Origin: MWDF01 sp964577435
Lineage (GTDB): Bacteria; Bacillota; DTU025; MWDF01
Reading direction: 5' to 3'
Assembly: GCA_964577435.1 (NCBI GenBank)
Contig: CAZNZD010000002.1
Coordinates: 1 to 64,000, forward strand
DNA length: 64,000 nt
Shown here: positions 34,674-42,851 of the stretch, piece after piece
Position numbering within the stretch: the stretch's first letter is position 1
How the letters are laid out: each line of letters opens with the position of its first letter
Made by a program: the position numbers and the translations under genes
Notes under the pieces: generated by a model
Database searches by the model: none
Told to the model about the DNA's origin: nothing
Seen by the model: the letters and a program-made list of their open reading frames with translations, nothing else

Positions 34674-35000
34674 TTACATGTCGTCAAGGAGGTCGCCGAC
34701 CTTAAGCTCCAGCCGGGCATGCCTCTCTGAAGCAGGGCTCTGAGTAGATGCTGCGCCTAATATCACGGAGGTGCCAGCCTGCGAAGCCTGTCCCAGCGCA
34801 GCCTCTGGGATGAAGAAGCAAAGGCCATCCTCAGAGCACAGGGCTGCGATCCCCTCCTCGACCCTGTCGACTGTGAATACCTGTCCGGAAGGGGCTGCCG
34901 ACGAGCTGACGCTTGTTCGCGGGATAAAGAAGGCTAAGCACAGGAGGACGGCGAATAATGCAATGATAATCCGGTTGATGGCAAACACCTCCTCATCCAT
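34674..35000 (-). CDS. Membrane-anchored DUF3006-like protein
   Basis: A 108-residue protein with one N-terminal helix (IIIALFAVLLCLAFFI) and an external DUF3006-like domain (GQVFTVDRVEEGIAALCSEDGLCFFIP). It precedes the MBL-Ada gene by 27 bases and is thus the first gene of a three-gene unit in which two DUF3006 domains, one anchored and one not, flank the hydrolase. The ATG at 35000 is used; a GGAGGTG lies inside the first codons, so the start is not certain. Confidence 0.65.
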   Translation of the reverse strand: MDEEVFAINRIIIALFAVLLCLAFFIPRTSVSSSAAPSGQVFTVDRVEEGIAALCSEDGLCFFIPEAALGQASQAGTSVILGAASTQSPASERHARLELKVGDLLDDM

Positions 35001-35094
35001 GGTAATACGATGATAAGGTCTGGCAGCCTATCTGCGCATCATGCCGATTTGTTATGAATGGGCGAGTATGTTAGATTATTCGTACCGGAGGATA

Positions 35095-35829
35095 ATGATG
35101 ATCGACATTCATATACACATCTTGCAGGGCTTGGACGACGGCGCGATGGATATGCCTGAAGCCCTGATGATGCTGGCCAGGGCGCAGACCGCAGGCATCA
35201 CGGACGTCATAGCGACGCCGCATTCATGGGCGGTGGACAACAGCGCGATTATCGGTAAGGCAACCTCGGCGCTTAACGCCGAGGCATTATCGGCTGGGCT
35301 GTCTGTCCGCGTGCATGCAGGATGCGAGTTCAATGTCATGCGGGGCGAGGCGATAAGAAGGCTCGGCGGCAGGCTATCGGAGCTTACCCTTGCGGGAAGC
35401 AGGTATCTTCTGACCGAATTTTCCGGCACTGTGCCCGAGAGGACCTTTCTTTCAAGCATAGAGGAGATATCGGCGCTCGGGCTCGTTCCCGTCGTGGCAC
35501 ATCCGGAGCGGTATGCGCTCATGTGGGGCGACCTGACCGCGATGAGGGCGGCAAAGGAGCTGGGGGCGCTTGGACAGGTATCCATGGGGGACCTGCTGGG
35601 AAGAAACGGTGCCCAGTCCATGGAGGCGGCCTTCGCTATGATCTCGGAAGGGCTCTGTCAATTCTGCGCGACTGACGCACATACGCCGGACAAGCTTGAG
35701 CTGTACATGCAAGCATGCTCAGTGGTTGAGGGCCGCCTTGGCAAGGAGGCACGCCACAGGCTGTTCAGGGCAAACCCGGAGGTTGTTCTGGCAGACTTGG
35801 GGCCGGAGAGCATCTTAGCAGCCATCTGA
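35095..35829 (+). CDS. CpsB/YwqE-like PHP protein-tyrosine phosphatase
   Basis: The product opens MMIDIHIHILQGLDDGAMDM, the hallmark of CpsB/YwqE/Wzb-type manganese-dependent tyrosine phosphatases, and continues with VIATPHSW, GCEFNV, VVAHPERY and CATDAHTP, the remaining PHP metal ligands. These enzymes dephosphorylate bacterial tyrosine kinases that control capsule or exopolysaccharide synthesis. GGAGG lies before the ATG at 35095; the frame to 35041 is rejected. No tyrosine kinase gene is in the window. The receptor gene begins 32 bases downstream. Confidence 0.85.
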   Translation: MMIDIHIHILQGLDDGAMDMPEALMMLARAQTAGITDVIATPHSWAVDNSAIIGKATSALNAEALSAGLSVRVHAGCEFNVMRGEAIRRLGGRLSELTLAGSRYLLTEFSGTVPERTFLSSIEEISALGLVPVVAHPERYALMWGDLTAMRAAKELGALGQVSMGDLLGRNGAQSMEAAFAMISEGLCQFCATDAHTPDKLELYMQACSVVEGRLGKEARHRLFRANPEVVLADLGPESILAAI

Positions 35830-35861
35830 CCAGTTCATCCCTCTGATTGGAGGTGAGTGGA

Positions 35862-37259
35862 TTGACAAGGCAAGGGCGGGACAGGATCCTCCTGGCTGTA
35901 CTGGTGCTGGCAGCGGTAGTCGGCATGGCGGTGTCGTACGGTATTTCCAGGGACAGGGACTGGCGCAGATACGAGGAGACCTTCGATGCCAGGTCGGCCG
36001 AGCTGGCTGAGTCTCTTAGCAAAGAGCTGGAATCATATGCGTTGGCGATAACCTCCGTAAGAAGTTTCATCGAGGGCTCCGAGAAGGTGACAGATGCCGA
36101 GTTCGCCATATTCGCAGGAGCGCTTATCAGAAACAAGCCCGAGCTAATATCAATAGATTACATCTTAGCGATGAACTCAGGGCAAAGGCTCGTCTGGGAG
36201 CTTGCCAACGGCTTGTCCGTATCCGACCTGGACGAATCGGGCAGACTGAAGAAGGCCCCGCTGCGTCCAGGCTATATGGTCCTGGAGCTTGGCTTCCCGG
36301 AGGACGTAAGCGCCACCTTCAAAGGGCTCGACATCTCCGCTTTCCCGATAATCAAGGATGCACTGGAGGAAACAGCCTCATCAGGTGCCGAGGTCGCACT
36401 CTGCGACTTTGCCATCATTGATCCTAGCGGGGACAACAGCAGAGGATGCATAATCGCGGTTCCTGTGCAGCAAATCCAGGATAGATTGAAATCAGGCGAA
36501 AACGCGCCTCCAGAAGGCTTCCTCTTAGCAGCGCTCGATACGGAAATGGTGCTGGCGAAGCTCGCAAGAAGCTCCGAAGAATCAGGGATGCTTGTCAAGG
36601 TGGAGAGCATGGATGGGGAAGAGGCGCACCTGATAATGGATTTCGCAGGGGAGCCATTAAGGCGCAGGTGCCTCTTGCTGCCAGATTACCCTCGAAACGA
36701 GGTTACTGTGGAGAAGCTGGGGTTATCCCTTAAGGCAAGCTTCGCAGCCACTCCCATGTTCCAGAGAGACAACCTCAGCTATATGTACTTGGTGACTTTC
36801 CCGGTAGGCCTGCTTCTGACCGCAGTCGGTGTACTGGCGATTCTTCTGGTCGGAAAAGAGAAGCTGCAGCTTGTGAACATGGTCGAACAAAGGGTGACGG
36901 AGCTTAGGAGCAGCGAGGCAAGATACAAGGAGATGTTCCTGAGCTCATACGACCCAATACTCCTTATTGACTCCCAAGGGTTGATCGAGATGGCAAACCC
37001 TGCGTGTGCTGCCCTTACCGGCAAGGCATCAGGAGGGCTCGCGGGGATGAGGTTCGAGGAGCTCCTTTCTCCTGAAGCGAAGCTTGCGGGAATCGACCTG
37101 GTCCAAAGGGTGACGGAGGGAACGGCGCTGCGGTTTGAACACAGGGTGGTAAATGCCTCAGGCGGGATGACTGAAGTGGATGGCACCTATTCTTCCCTCC
37201 CTGAAGGCAAGATACAGGCGATCTGGCGCATCCTCCCTTCGGATAGAAGAGATCAATGA
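35862..37259 (+). CDS. CHASE-PAS sensor protein without output domain
   Basis: A membrane helix (residues about 10-28) is followed by a roughly 270-residue external region with CHASE-domain character (FEARSAELAESLSKELESYALAITSVRSFIEGS-like start, IDYILAMNSGQRLVWEL), a second helix near residue 315, and a PAS domain (RYKEMFLSSYDPILLIDSQGLIEMANPACAALTG) that ends the protein. CHASE domains sense small external ligands and are normally joined to a kinase or GGDEF domain; none follows here. The start is a TTG with GGAGGTG six bases upstream. It may signal through a partner protein. Confidence 0.75.
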   Translation: MTRQGRDRILLAVLVLAAVVGMAVSYGISRDRDWRRYEETFDARSAELAESLSKELESYALAITSVRSFIEGSEKVTDAEFAIFAGALIRNKPELISIDYILAMNSGQRLVWELANGLSVSDLDESGRLKKAPLRPGYMVLELGFPEDVSATFKGLDISAFPIIKDALEETASSGAEVALCDFAIIDPSGDNSRGCIIAVPVQQIQDRLKSGENAPPEGFLLAALDTEMVLAKLARSSEESGMLVKVESMDGEEAHLIMDFAGEPLRRRCLLLPDYPRNEVTVEKLGLSLKASFAATPMFQRDNLSYMYLVTFPVGLLLTAVGVLAILLVGKEKLQLVNMVEQRVTELRSSEARYKEMFLSSYDPILLIDSQGLIEMANPACAALTGKASGGLAGMRFEELLSPEAKLAGIDLVQRVTEGTALRFEHRVVNASGGMTEVDGTYSSLPEGKIQAIWRILPSDRRDQ

Positions 37260-37261
37260 AA

Positions 37262-37295
37262 AAGCGGCCTCCAGGCAGAACCTTGGATGCCGCTT
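37262..37295 (+). terminator. Possible terminator hairpin after the CHASE-PAS gene
   Basis: AAGCGGC (37262-37268) pairs with GCCGCTT (37289-37295) around an inner CCAGG/CCTTGG stem. The T-tract is weak (GATTGT). Confidence 0.4.
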
Positions 37296-37303
37296 GATTG
37301 TCA

Positions 37304-37379
37304 TGGTGGGGCAAACAGGACTTGAACCTGTGACCCCCTACATGTGACGCAGGTGCTCTGCCAGCTGAGCTATTGCCCC
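37304..37379 (-). tRNA. tRNA-Val (anticodon CAC)
   Basis: The minus strand folds into a full cloverleaf of 76 bases including an encoded CCA: acceptor stem GGGGCAA/TTGCCCC, D arm GCTCAGCTGGCAGAGC, anticodon stem CCTGC/GTAGG with loop GTCACAT, and T arm with GGTTCAAGTCC. The anticodon CAC reads the valine codon GTG. Confidence 0.92.
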
Positions 37380-37456
37380 ATGACGGCGCCCTGTTCCTGT
37401 GAGAGGCGCCATGTATATTCTCCATCAACCGGCGTTTCCGGTCAATGGTTTCTGGC

Positions 37457-37532
37457 TGGCACTCCCAACGGGATTCGAACCCGTGTTATCGCCTTGAAAG
37501 GGCGGTGTCCTAGACCCCTAGACCATGGGAGC
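37457..37532 (-). tRNA. tRNA-Glu (anticodon TTC)
   Basis: A 76-base cloverleaf with encoded CCA: acceptor GCTCCCA/TGGGAGT with a G-U first pair, D arm GGTCTAGGGGTCTAGGACA, anticodon loop CTTTCAA and T loop GGTTCGAATCC. The anticodon stem has one mismatch (C-A at its outer pair). It lies 5' of the tRNA-Val on the minus strand, 77 bases apart, and both probably share one transcript. Confidence 0.92.
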
Positions 37533-37548
37533 GCGGTTTAGCTTTACA

Positions 37549-37578
37549 ATAATATCATTTTGGGTTCTTCCATTTCAA
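37549..37578 (-). promoter_or_regulatory. Promoter of the tRNA-Glu/tRNA-Val unit
   Basis: On the minus strand TTGAAA (37573-37578) and TATTAT (37549-37554) are separated by 18 bases. The mature tRNA-Glu begins 17 bases downstream of the -10 element. Confidence 0.6.
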
Positions 37579-37654
37579 TACCGTTGAAGCTCTTGCAGGA
37601 ACTTCGTTAGTCCCGTATGCATGCAGCCCCTTCCGGCGTTTTCAGGTGCAAATC

Positions 37655-37679
37655 TGTGCGAAATGGCACATAATATAAG
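37655..37679 (+). promoter_or_regulatory. Crp/Fnr-like inverted repeat and -10 before the ABC operon
   Basis: TGTGC-N6-GCACA (37655-37670) has the half-site length and spacing of Crp/Fnr-family operators (TGTGA-N6-TCACA). A TATAAG -10 element lies at 37674-37679, about 60 bases before the GTG of the binding-protein gene. A site overlapping the -35 position would suit repression. Confidence 0.35.
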
Positions 37680-37737
37680 AGTAGGAAGTCATTTCATCAG
37701 GCAGGTCGTTCTCACAACACATATAGGAGGGATAAGA

Positions 37738-38868
37738 GTGAGGAAAGTACTAGTACTGGCACTTATGGCTGTCATGCTCATAAGCATGGTGGCGACCTCG
37801 GCGCCGGCGAAGATCGAAACCGAACTCAACGTTATCACACCCGTCGCATTGTTCGTCTCCGACGCCGCCCTGCAGGGCTTCGTCAAGTGGGCGAAGGCGA
37901 AGTACGGCGTAGACGTGAAGATCTCCAATACCTCCAAGGGCACCCAGGTGGCGGCGGGAATGATCCGCGAATGGGGCGTCAATCCTCAGGCAGACATCAT
38001 CTGGGGCGGAGAGACCGTCATATATGATGGCCTTGCGGCAGACGGCTTCCTCATCAAGCACGAGGTGCCCCAGGCATACCTGGACAAGATACCCACCTCG
38101 ATGGGATCTCCCAAACCCCTTCCGCTTAAGGACCCCAAGGGCTATTGGACCGGAACGGCGCTTGAGCCCTACGGCATAGTCTACAACGAGGGCCTCCTAA
38201 TCAGAAGGCTCAGGTCGACCGCGCCTGAGACATGGGACGATTTGGTCAGCAACCCCAAGCACAAGGGGCAGATCGCACAGTGCACGCCCGATAACTCGAG
38301 CTCGAGCCATGCGACATACGAAGTGATGCTCCAGATGCTCGGCGAGACCAAGGGCTGGGAATGGCTATCCAAGCTCGGCGCATATACCGGGCAGTTCGTG
38401 GCCCGTTCTAAGGACGTCCCCTCCGTGGTAGCCAAGGGCGAGTACGCGCTCGGCTTCGCGGTACCCAGCTATATGGCTTTCGAGGAGTTCCTCAACGGCT
38501 ATGACATCAAGTTCGTGGCCCCTGCAGGCTGCTATGTGACCCCAGAGCCCATCGCCGTGATCAAGAACGCGAAGAATCCCAACACCGCAAAGGCGTTCAT
38601 CGAGTACCTTCTGACCGAAGAAGGCCAGAGGCTCTTCATCGACCGCGGCCTGTTCCCCATCATGCCTTCGATGAAGGTCGAGGGGGCGAAGGGCTCGACA
38701 GCCGAGCTTGCCGTCCAGTTCTACGGCGGGCGCAGGTCCTACTTCGATGGCACCGTAGCCAACACCTATGACAACATACTCGCCGATGGCAGGTATGATT
38801 CCGTGAACAAGTACTTCCGCGACAACATCTTCGCCAAGATCGACGAGCTCAAGAAGAAGTACAACTAG
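37738..38868 (+). CDS. Ferric-iron-type ABC transporter substrate-binding protein
   Basis: After a short signal peptide (about 22 residues) comes a periplasmic-binding fold of the FbpA/AfuA/2-aminoethylphosphonate type: ELNVITPVALFVSDAALQGF, NPQADIIWGGETVIYDGLAADGFL, the YGIVYNEGLL strand, and NTAKAFIEYLLTEEGQRLF. Such proteins deliver iron, phosphonates or spermidine-like ligands. The start is a GTG with GGAGGG upstream; the open frame to 37621 crosses the promoter and is rejected. The ATPase and fused permease genes follow on the same strand. Confidence 0.88.
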   Translation: MRKVLVLALMAVMLISMVATSAPAKIETELNVITPVALFVSDAALQGFVKWAKAKYGVDVKISNTSKGTQVAAGMIREWGVNPQADIIWGGETVIYDGLAADGFLIKHEVPQAYLDKIPTSMGSPKPLPLKDPKGYWTGTALEPYGIVYNEGLLIRRLRSTAPETWDDLVSNPKHKGQIAQCTPDNSSSSHATYEVMLQMLGETKGWEWLSKLGAYTGQFVARSKDVPSVVAKGEYALGFAVPSYMAFEEFLNGYDIKFVAPAGCYVTPEPIAVIKNAKNPNTAKAFIEYLLTEEGQRLFIDRGLFPIMPSMKVEGAKGSTAELAVQFYGGRRSYFDGTVANTYDNILADGRYDSVNKYFRDNIFAKIDELKKKYN

Positions 38869-38886
38869 CCTGGCACCATCACCGGC

Positions 38887-38919
38887 ATGCGGGCGGGCTT
38901 AGCTGCCCGTCCGCATTTT
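38887..38919 (+). terminator. Attenuator-like hairpin between binding protein and ATPase genes
   Basis: A 12-bp stem ATGCGGGCGGGC/GCCCGTCCGCAT with one G-U pair and a six-base loop is followed by TTTT. It lies 18 bases after the stop codon and probably lets only part of transcription continue into the ATPase and permease genes. Confidence 0.65.
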
Positions 38920-38948
38920 AACGATTGAGTATCTTTGAGGTGAAGCAC

Positions 38949-40022
38949 ATGCAGATAAGACTTGCGGGCGTAACCAAGCGCTTCAATAAGTTCGAGGCCC
39001 TCAGCAGGGTTGACCTTGAGATCAAAGACGGCGAGCTTTTCACTCTCCTGGGCCCTTCGGGCTGCGGAAAGACCACGACATTGAGGCTTATCGCCGGCTT
39101 TTACATACCCGACGAGGGGAAGATCTACTTCGGCGGCAACGAGGTGCAGGACATCCCCACCTCCAAGCGCAACATAGGGATGGTCTTCCAGAACTATGCG
39201 CTCTGGCCGCATATGACGGTATTCAGGAACGTGGCCTACGGGCTCCAGTTCAAGCGCATACCGAAGGCCGACTGGCCGAAGCTTGTGAACGAGGCTTTGG
39301 ACAAGGTGGGCCTGGTGGGCTACGAGAGCAGGTACCCCGGCCAGCTGTCAGGCGGCCAGCAGCAGAGGGTCGCCCTGGCAAGGGCGCTAGCCCTTAACCC
39401 GGACGTGCTGCTTCTGGATGAACCCCTTTCGAACCTGGACGCGAAGATCAGGGGCTCCGTCAGGGCGGAGATTAGGAAGCTGCAGCAGGCTCTGGGCATA
39501 ACGACTGTGTACGTGACCCACGACCAGGAGGAGGCCCTTACCCTTTCGGACAGGATAGGCATCATGAACGAAGGGAAGATAGTCCAGATCGGAAACCCAC
39601 ACGAGCTATATGAGAAGCCGGTCTCAAGGTTCGTCGCCGACTTCATTGGAACCAACAACCTGGTTCCCGGTGTTGTGAAGGCTGATGCGGCAGGCTGGCT
39701 TAGCGTTGAGACGCCGGCAGGGGTGATAACGGGGAGGAGCAACTGCGACTGCAGGAGCGGCGACAAGTGCACCGTTTCCTTCCGCCCGGAGAATGTGAGG
39801 GTGATCAGGGCAGGGGAGCAGACGCCCGACGACAACCTCATCGACGGCAAGGTAAGCTTCGCGAGCTATATGGGAAACACCCTCAGGTACGAGGTAGAGC
39901 AGAAGGGCGGCATCATCATCAAGGCGGACATCAAGAACCCTCTCGGGCATAAGGAAATGCCGTGGGGGACTGATGTCAAGGTGGCATTCGACAGGGCATC
40001 GGCCCTGATCATCCCGGACTAG
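38949..40022 (+). CDS. ABC transporter ATP-binding protein (FbpC/PotA type)
   Basis: A 357-residue ATPase with Walker A GPSGCGKTT near residue 36, Q-loop VFQNYALWPHMT, signature LSGGQQQRVALARAL, Walker B LLLDEPLSNLD and H-loop VTHDQEEAL, then a C-terminal TOBE region (about residues 240-355). This length and layout belong to the iron/spermidine/maltose class of importer ATPases. The TOBE part includes CDCRSGDKC, three cysteines in a short loop that are unusual and could bind metal. GAGGTGAAG precedes the ATG at 38949. Confidence 0.92.
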   Translation: MQIRLAGVTKRFNKFEALSRVDLEIKDGELFTLLGPSGCGKTTTLRLIAGFYIPDEGKIYFGGNEVQDIPTSKRNIGMVFQNYALWPHMTVFRNVAYGLQFKRIPKADWPKLVNEALDKVGLVGYESRYPGQLSGGQQQRVALARALALNPDVLLLDEPLSNLDAKIRGSVRAEIRKLQQALGITTVYVTHDQEEALTLSDRIGIMNEGKIVQIGNPHELYEKPVSRFVADFIGTNNLVPGVVKADAAGWLSVETPAGVITGRSNCDCRSGDKCTVSFRPENVRVIRAGEQTPDDNLIDGKVSFASYMGNTLRYEVEQKGGIIIKADIKNPLGHKEMPWGTDVKVAFDRASALIIPD

Positions 40023-40057
40023 GTCCCGGCCGAAAATTTAAGGGCAGGTGATGCTTG

Positions 40058-42127
40058 ATGGATAAGGGAAGCTCAGCCGGGATGATAAAGTTCAGAAGAT
40101 GGATGAAGGCCTCCAACCCTTGGGTATGGCCCATATACTTGTTCCTGGCATTCTTCGTGATATTCCCGCTGATAAAGCTCTTCGTGGACTCGTTCTCGAC
40201 GGCAGACATTCCTCTGTCGCCCCTTAGAGAGGCGATTATGACCGTGGACCTGGCTGACGAGAAGCTGGCCATAGGAGACGCGTCCGCGACGGCTGATGCC
40301 ATGGAGGACCTCCTAGTCCAGATAGAAAGGTCCAAGGTGGCCATAACGAGGACGGCTGACGCCCTTCTGCACGGCGCAGGGGACCAGCAGGAGAAGATCG
40401 ACGGCTGGAAGGCGGCCCTTGCTGAAGTAGAGGCCAAGGAGCTCGAGATAAAAGCGGCGATGGGGACAGATGCTGCAATAGACCGGGCCCATGAGCTGAA
40501 GCAGATACTGGCATCGGCGCTTGAGCTTCCAAGCAAGGCGTTCTCGGTGAAGTACTTCATAGACGTGTTCAAGGACAAGGTCTACACGAAGGCGCTCATC
40601 AACTCGCTTACGCTTGGCTTCGCGTCTGTGATCACCTCATCTGTAATCGGCTTCGCTGTGGCGTACCTCCTTGTAAGATACGACTTTCCTGGCAGGAAGC
40701 TCTTCAACTTCCTGACCATGATACCGATAGTGATGCCGCCTCTTGTGGGCGTCCTGGGCTTCATCTTCATACTGGGAAGGGGAGGCACCGTAAACGAGCT
40801 CTTCTACCTTCTTGCCATTAAGCTGGAGACGGTCTGGCCGGCCCTTTCGAACTGGCTGTTCGACAACCTTCCGTTCAACTTCGTGTATGGCTGGCACGGA
40901 CTTCTCATGGTGGAGACGCTCCACCTGTTTCCGCTTATCACGCTGAACGTGGTAGATTCCCTCAGCAAGATAGACGCATCCCTTGAGGAAGCTGCCGAGA
41001 GCATGGGCTCGGTGGGCTTCAAAAGGCTGTTCGATGTGACGATACCGCTGACCGTGCCCGGTTTCGTGACCGGCGCGCTCCTTGTGTTCATCTGGGCGTT
41101 TGCGGACTTTGCGACGCCGCATGTGGTGGGGCTGAACAACTTCATCGCCCCGCTCGCGTTCATGGACATACAGCAGTTCATCGACAGGAACCTGTTCAAG
41201 ATGGGAATAACAGTCGGCGCAGTGATGGTCCTGTGGTCGATAATCTTCCTGGTGATAGCGAAGAAGTACGTGTCAATGAAGGACTACAGCACCTTATCAT
41301 ACAGGCCGGTCGAAAGAAGGAAGCTCAGCAGGGGCTGGTCTGCCCTCGCCCTCATATTCCTCATCGGCCTCATGCTCTTCGCCTTCATACCATACCTAGG
41401 GGTAGGCCTCGCATCATTTGCCAGAGGATGGGCCATGACGCCTCTTCCTACTACGTGGACGCTTCATCACTATACCAGGGTCATCTTCGACGCGCCGGGC
41501 TACATCATCAACACGTTCCTGTATTGCACCCTAGCGGTGGTGCTGTGCATCCTGATCGGCCTTCCCATCGCATGGATCATGGCTAGGACGAAGATGCGCT
41601 CAAGGGGCATCCTGGACATACTTACGACCCTTGTCCTGGCCCTTCCGGGCACCGCCCTAGGCATAGCATACATAAGGGCCTTCAACTCGCCCATACTGAT
41701 AAGGCAGCCGCTGGCCAACATATGGATAATCATCCCGATCGTCCTTGCGGTGAGGAGGCTTCCTTATACGGTAAGGTCCTCGTACAGCTCGCTCATCGTT
41801 GTCCACAGGTCGATGGAGGAGGCCGCCGAATCCGTGGGCGCCAGCATGATGAAGACGTTCAAGGACGTGACCATGCCCTTAATCTGGAAGGGAGTGCTGG
41901 CAGGCGCCCTCTTCTCATTCATGACTTCGATACAGGAGAGCGCGGCGACGATACTGTTGTCCATACCTGGATGGGAGACCATGACTGTGGGCATCTTCAA
42001 CTTCTACACCGGAGGCACGCACGGAGATGCCGCTGCTCTGGGGTTCATCCTCATCATCGTGGGTATCGCCACCCTGTATGTCGTCAACAGGCTGAGCAGT
42101 TCCAAGGCAGGAGGGTTCTTCGGTTGA
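40058..42127 (+). CDS. Fused ABC transporter permease with large helical insert
   Basis: At 689 residues the protein contains two complete permease halves, each with an EAA loop that contacts the ATPase: EEAAESMGSVGFKRLFDVTIPL and EEAAESVGASMMKTFKDVTMPL. This matches FbpB-type iron permeases, but between the first helix (about residues 21-46) and the second there are about 110 residues of predicted helix (AMEDLLVQIERSK, EVEAKELEIKAAMG) on the outer face. FbpB proteins normally have only a short loop here. I chose the ATG at 40058; a TTG at 40055 is adjacent. It is the last gene before a terminator. Confidence 0.9.
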   Translation: MDKGSSAGMIKFRRWMKASNPWVWPIYLFLAFFVIFPLIKLFVDSFSTADIPLSPLREAIMTVDLADEKLAIGDASATADAMEDLLVQIERSKVAITRTADALLHGAGDQQEKIDGWKAALAEVEAKELEIKAAMGTDAAIDRAHELKQILASALELPSKAFSVKYFIDVFKDKVYTKALINSLTLGFASVITSSVIGFAVAYLLVRYDFPGRKLFNFLTMIPIVMPPLVGVLGFIFILGRGGTVNELFYLLAIKLETVWPALSNWLFDNLPFNFVYGWHGLLMVETLHLFPLITLNVVDSLSKIDASLEEAAESMGSVGFKRLFDVTIPLTVPGFVTGALLVFIWAFADFATPHVVGLNNFIAPLAFMDIQQFIDRNLFKMGITVGAVMVLWSIIFLVIAKKYVSMKDYSTLSYRPVERRKLSRGWSALALIFLIGLMLFAFIPYLGVGLASFARGWAMTPLPTTWTLHHYTRVIFDAPGYIINTFLYCTLAVVLCILIGLPIAWIMARTKMRSRGILDILTTLVLALPGTALGIAYIRAFNSPILIRQPLANIWIIIPIVLAVRRLPYTVRSSYSSLIVVHRSMEEAAESVGASMMKTFKDVTMPLIWKGVLAGALFSFMTSIQESAATILLSIPGWETMTVGIFNFYTGGTHGDAAALGFILIIVGIATLYVVNRLSSSKAGGFFG

Positions 42128-42155
42128 TGCCCTGACCGCAAGGAGGATATCGTGC

Positions 42156-42191
42156 GCAGAGGGGGCGGGTTTCCGCCCTCTTCTGCTTTTT
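42156..42191 (+). terminator. Rho-independent terminator of the ferric-type ABC operon
   Basis: GCAGAGGGGGCGG pairs with CCGCCC-TCTTCTGC with one bulge around a short loop, followed by TTTTT. Confidence 0.75.
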
Positions 42192-42269
42192 CCGGAAGGG
42201 AGGGCGGATAATACAGCAGCCTGCCCGGAAGCCCGGCAGAGGAGGTCTGATCAGATATCCCGCACAAGG

Positions 42270-42306
42270 GGCAAAAAGAAAGCGGGGCACCCGGAAGGAT
42301 GCCCCG
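42270..42306 (-). terminator. Rho-independent terminator of the TM2 protein gene
   Basis: On the minus strand GCGGGGCA/TGCCCCGC forms an 8-bp stem with a 10-base loop, followed by TTTCTTTTT. It lies 16 bases after the stop of the TM2 gene. Confidence 0.8.
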
Positions 42307-42322
42307 CAAGTCGGCTGTTGGA

Positions 42323-42718
42323 CTACTTGATTGCCATCATCAGGTCGTAGTTGTAAGCCAGGGTCCTCTTCTTGATGCTGAACAGGTCGATTATCCACCA
42401 GATTCCGAAGCCGCCGCCGGTCACTACCTTTATGACGCCCATCACGGTGTCATCGAGGAAGAAGCGGTCGATGCCTACGAGGGCCCATATTAGCATCTGG
42501 TCGGGATCCCTGTAGTCTTCGTTAATAGCCGCGGTGAATGAGGTCTCGCTGAGTCCGGCCAGCTTTGTCTTGACGCTTTCAAGGACCGACGCGTCGAACC
42601 AGTCGCCCTTGGCGGCCACGAACGCGTTGATGTTCTCGGTCCTGGTTGCCGCTGCGACTGAGAGGGGGAATACGAGCAGCATCGCGGCCAGCACCATGAA
42701 GGTTACTGTCTTCTTCAT
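42323..42718 (-). CDS. TM2 domain membrane protein
   Basis: A 131-residue protein with a signal peptide (first 24 residues, ending VAAA), a short soluble part, and a C-terminal TM2 domain: LIWALVGIDRFFLDDTVMGVIKVVTGGGFGIWWIIDLF. TM2 domains are two-helix modules with a conserved DRF/HRFY turn and are of unknown biochemical role. It sits between two ABC operons but has its own terminator, so it is likely monocistronic. Confidence 0.82.
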   Translation of the reverse strand: MKKTVTFMVLAAMLLVFPLSVAAATRTENINAFVAAKGDWFDASVLESVKTKLAGLSETSFTAAINEDYRDPDQMLIWALVGIDRFFLDDTVMGVIKVVTGGGFGIWWIIDLFSIKKRTLAYNYDLMMAIK

Positions 42719-42800
42719 CTAATCGCCTCCCAATATAATGGCTATAAGCATATATTACCCCTTAGGCCCTCAGATTCCTTCAAGCCTCCAACTAAATGAT

Positions 42801-42830
42801 AAAAAAAGGGGAGCGGTCGAAACCGCTCCC
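42801..42830 (-). terminator. Rho-independent terminator of the DUF3798 ABC operon
   Basis: On the minus strand GGGAGCGGT/ACCGCTCCC (9 bp) closes a four-base loop and is followed by CTTTTTTT. It lies 22 bases after the last permease stop. Confidence 0.9.
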
Positions 42831-42851
42831 TTACAGCCGGGATTGTGAGGA

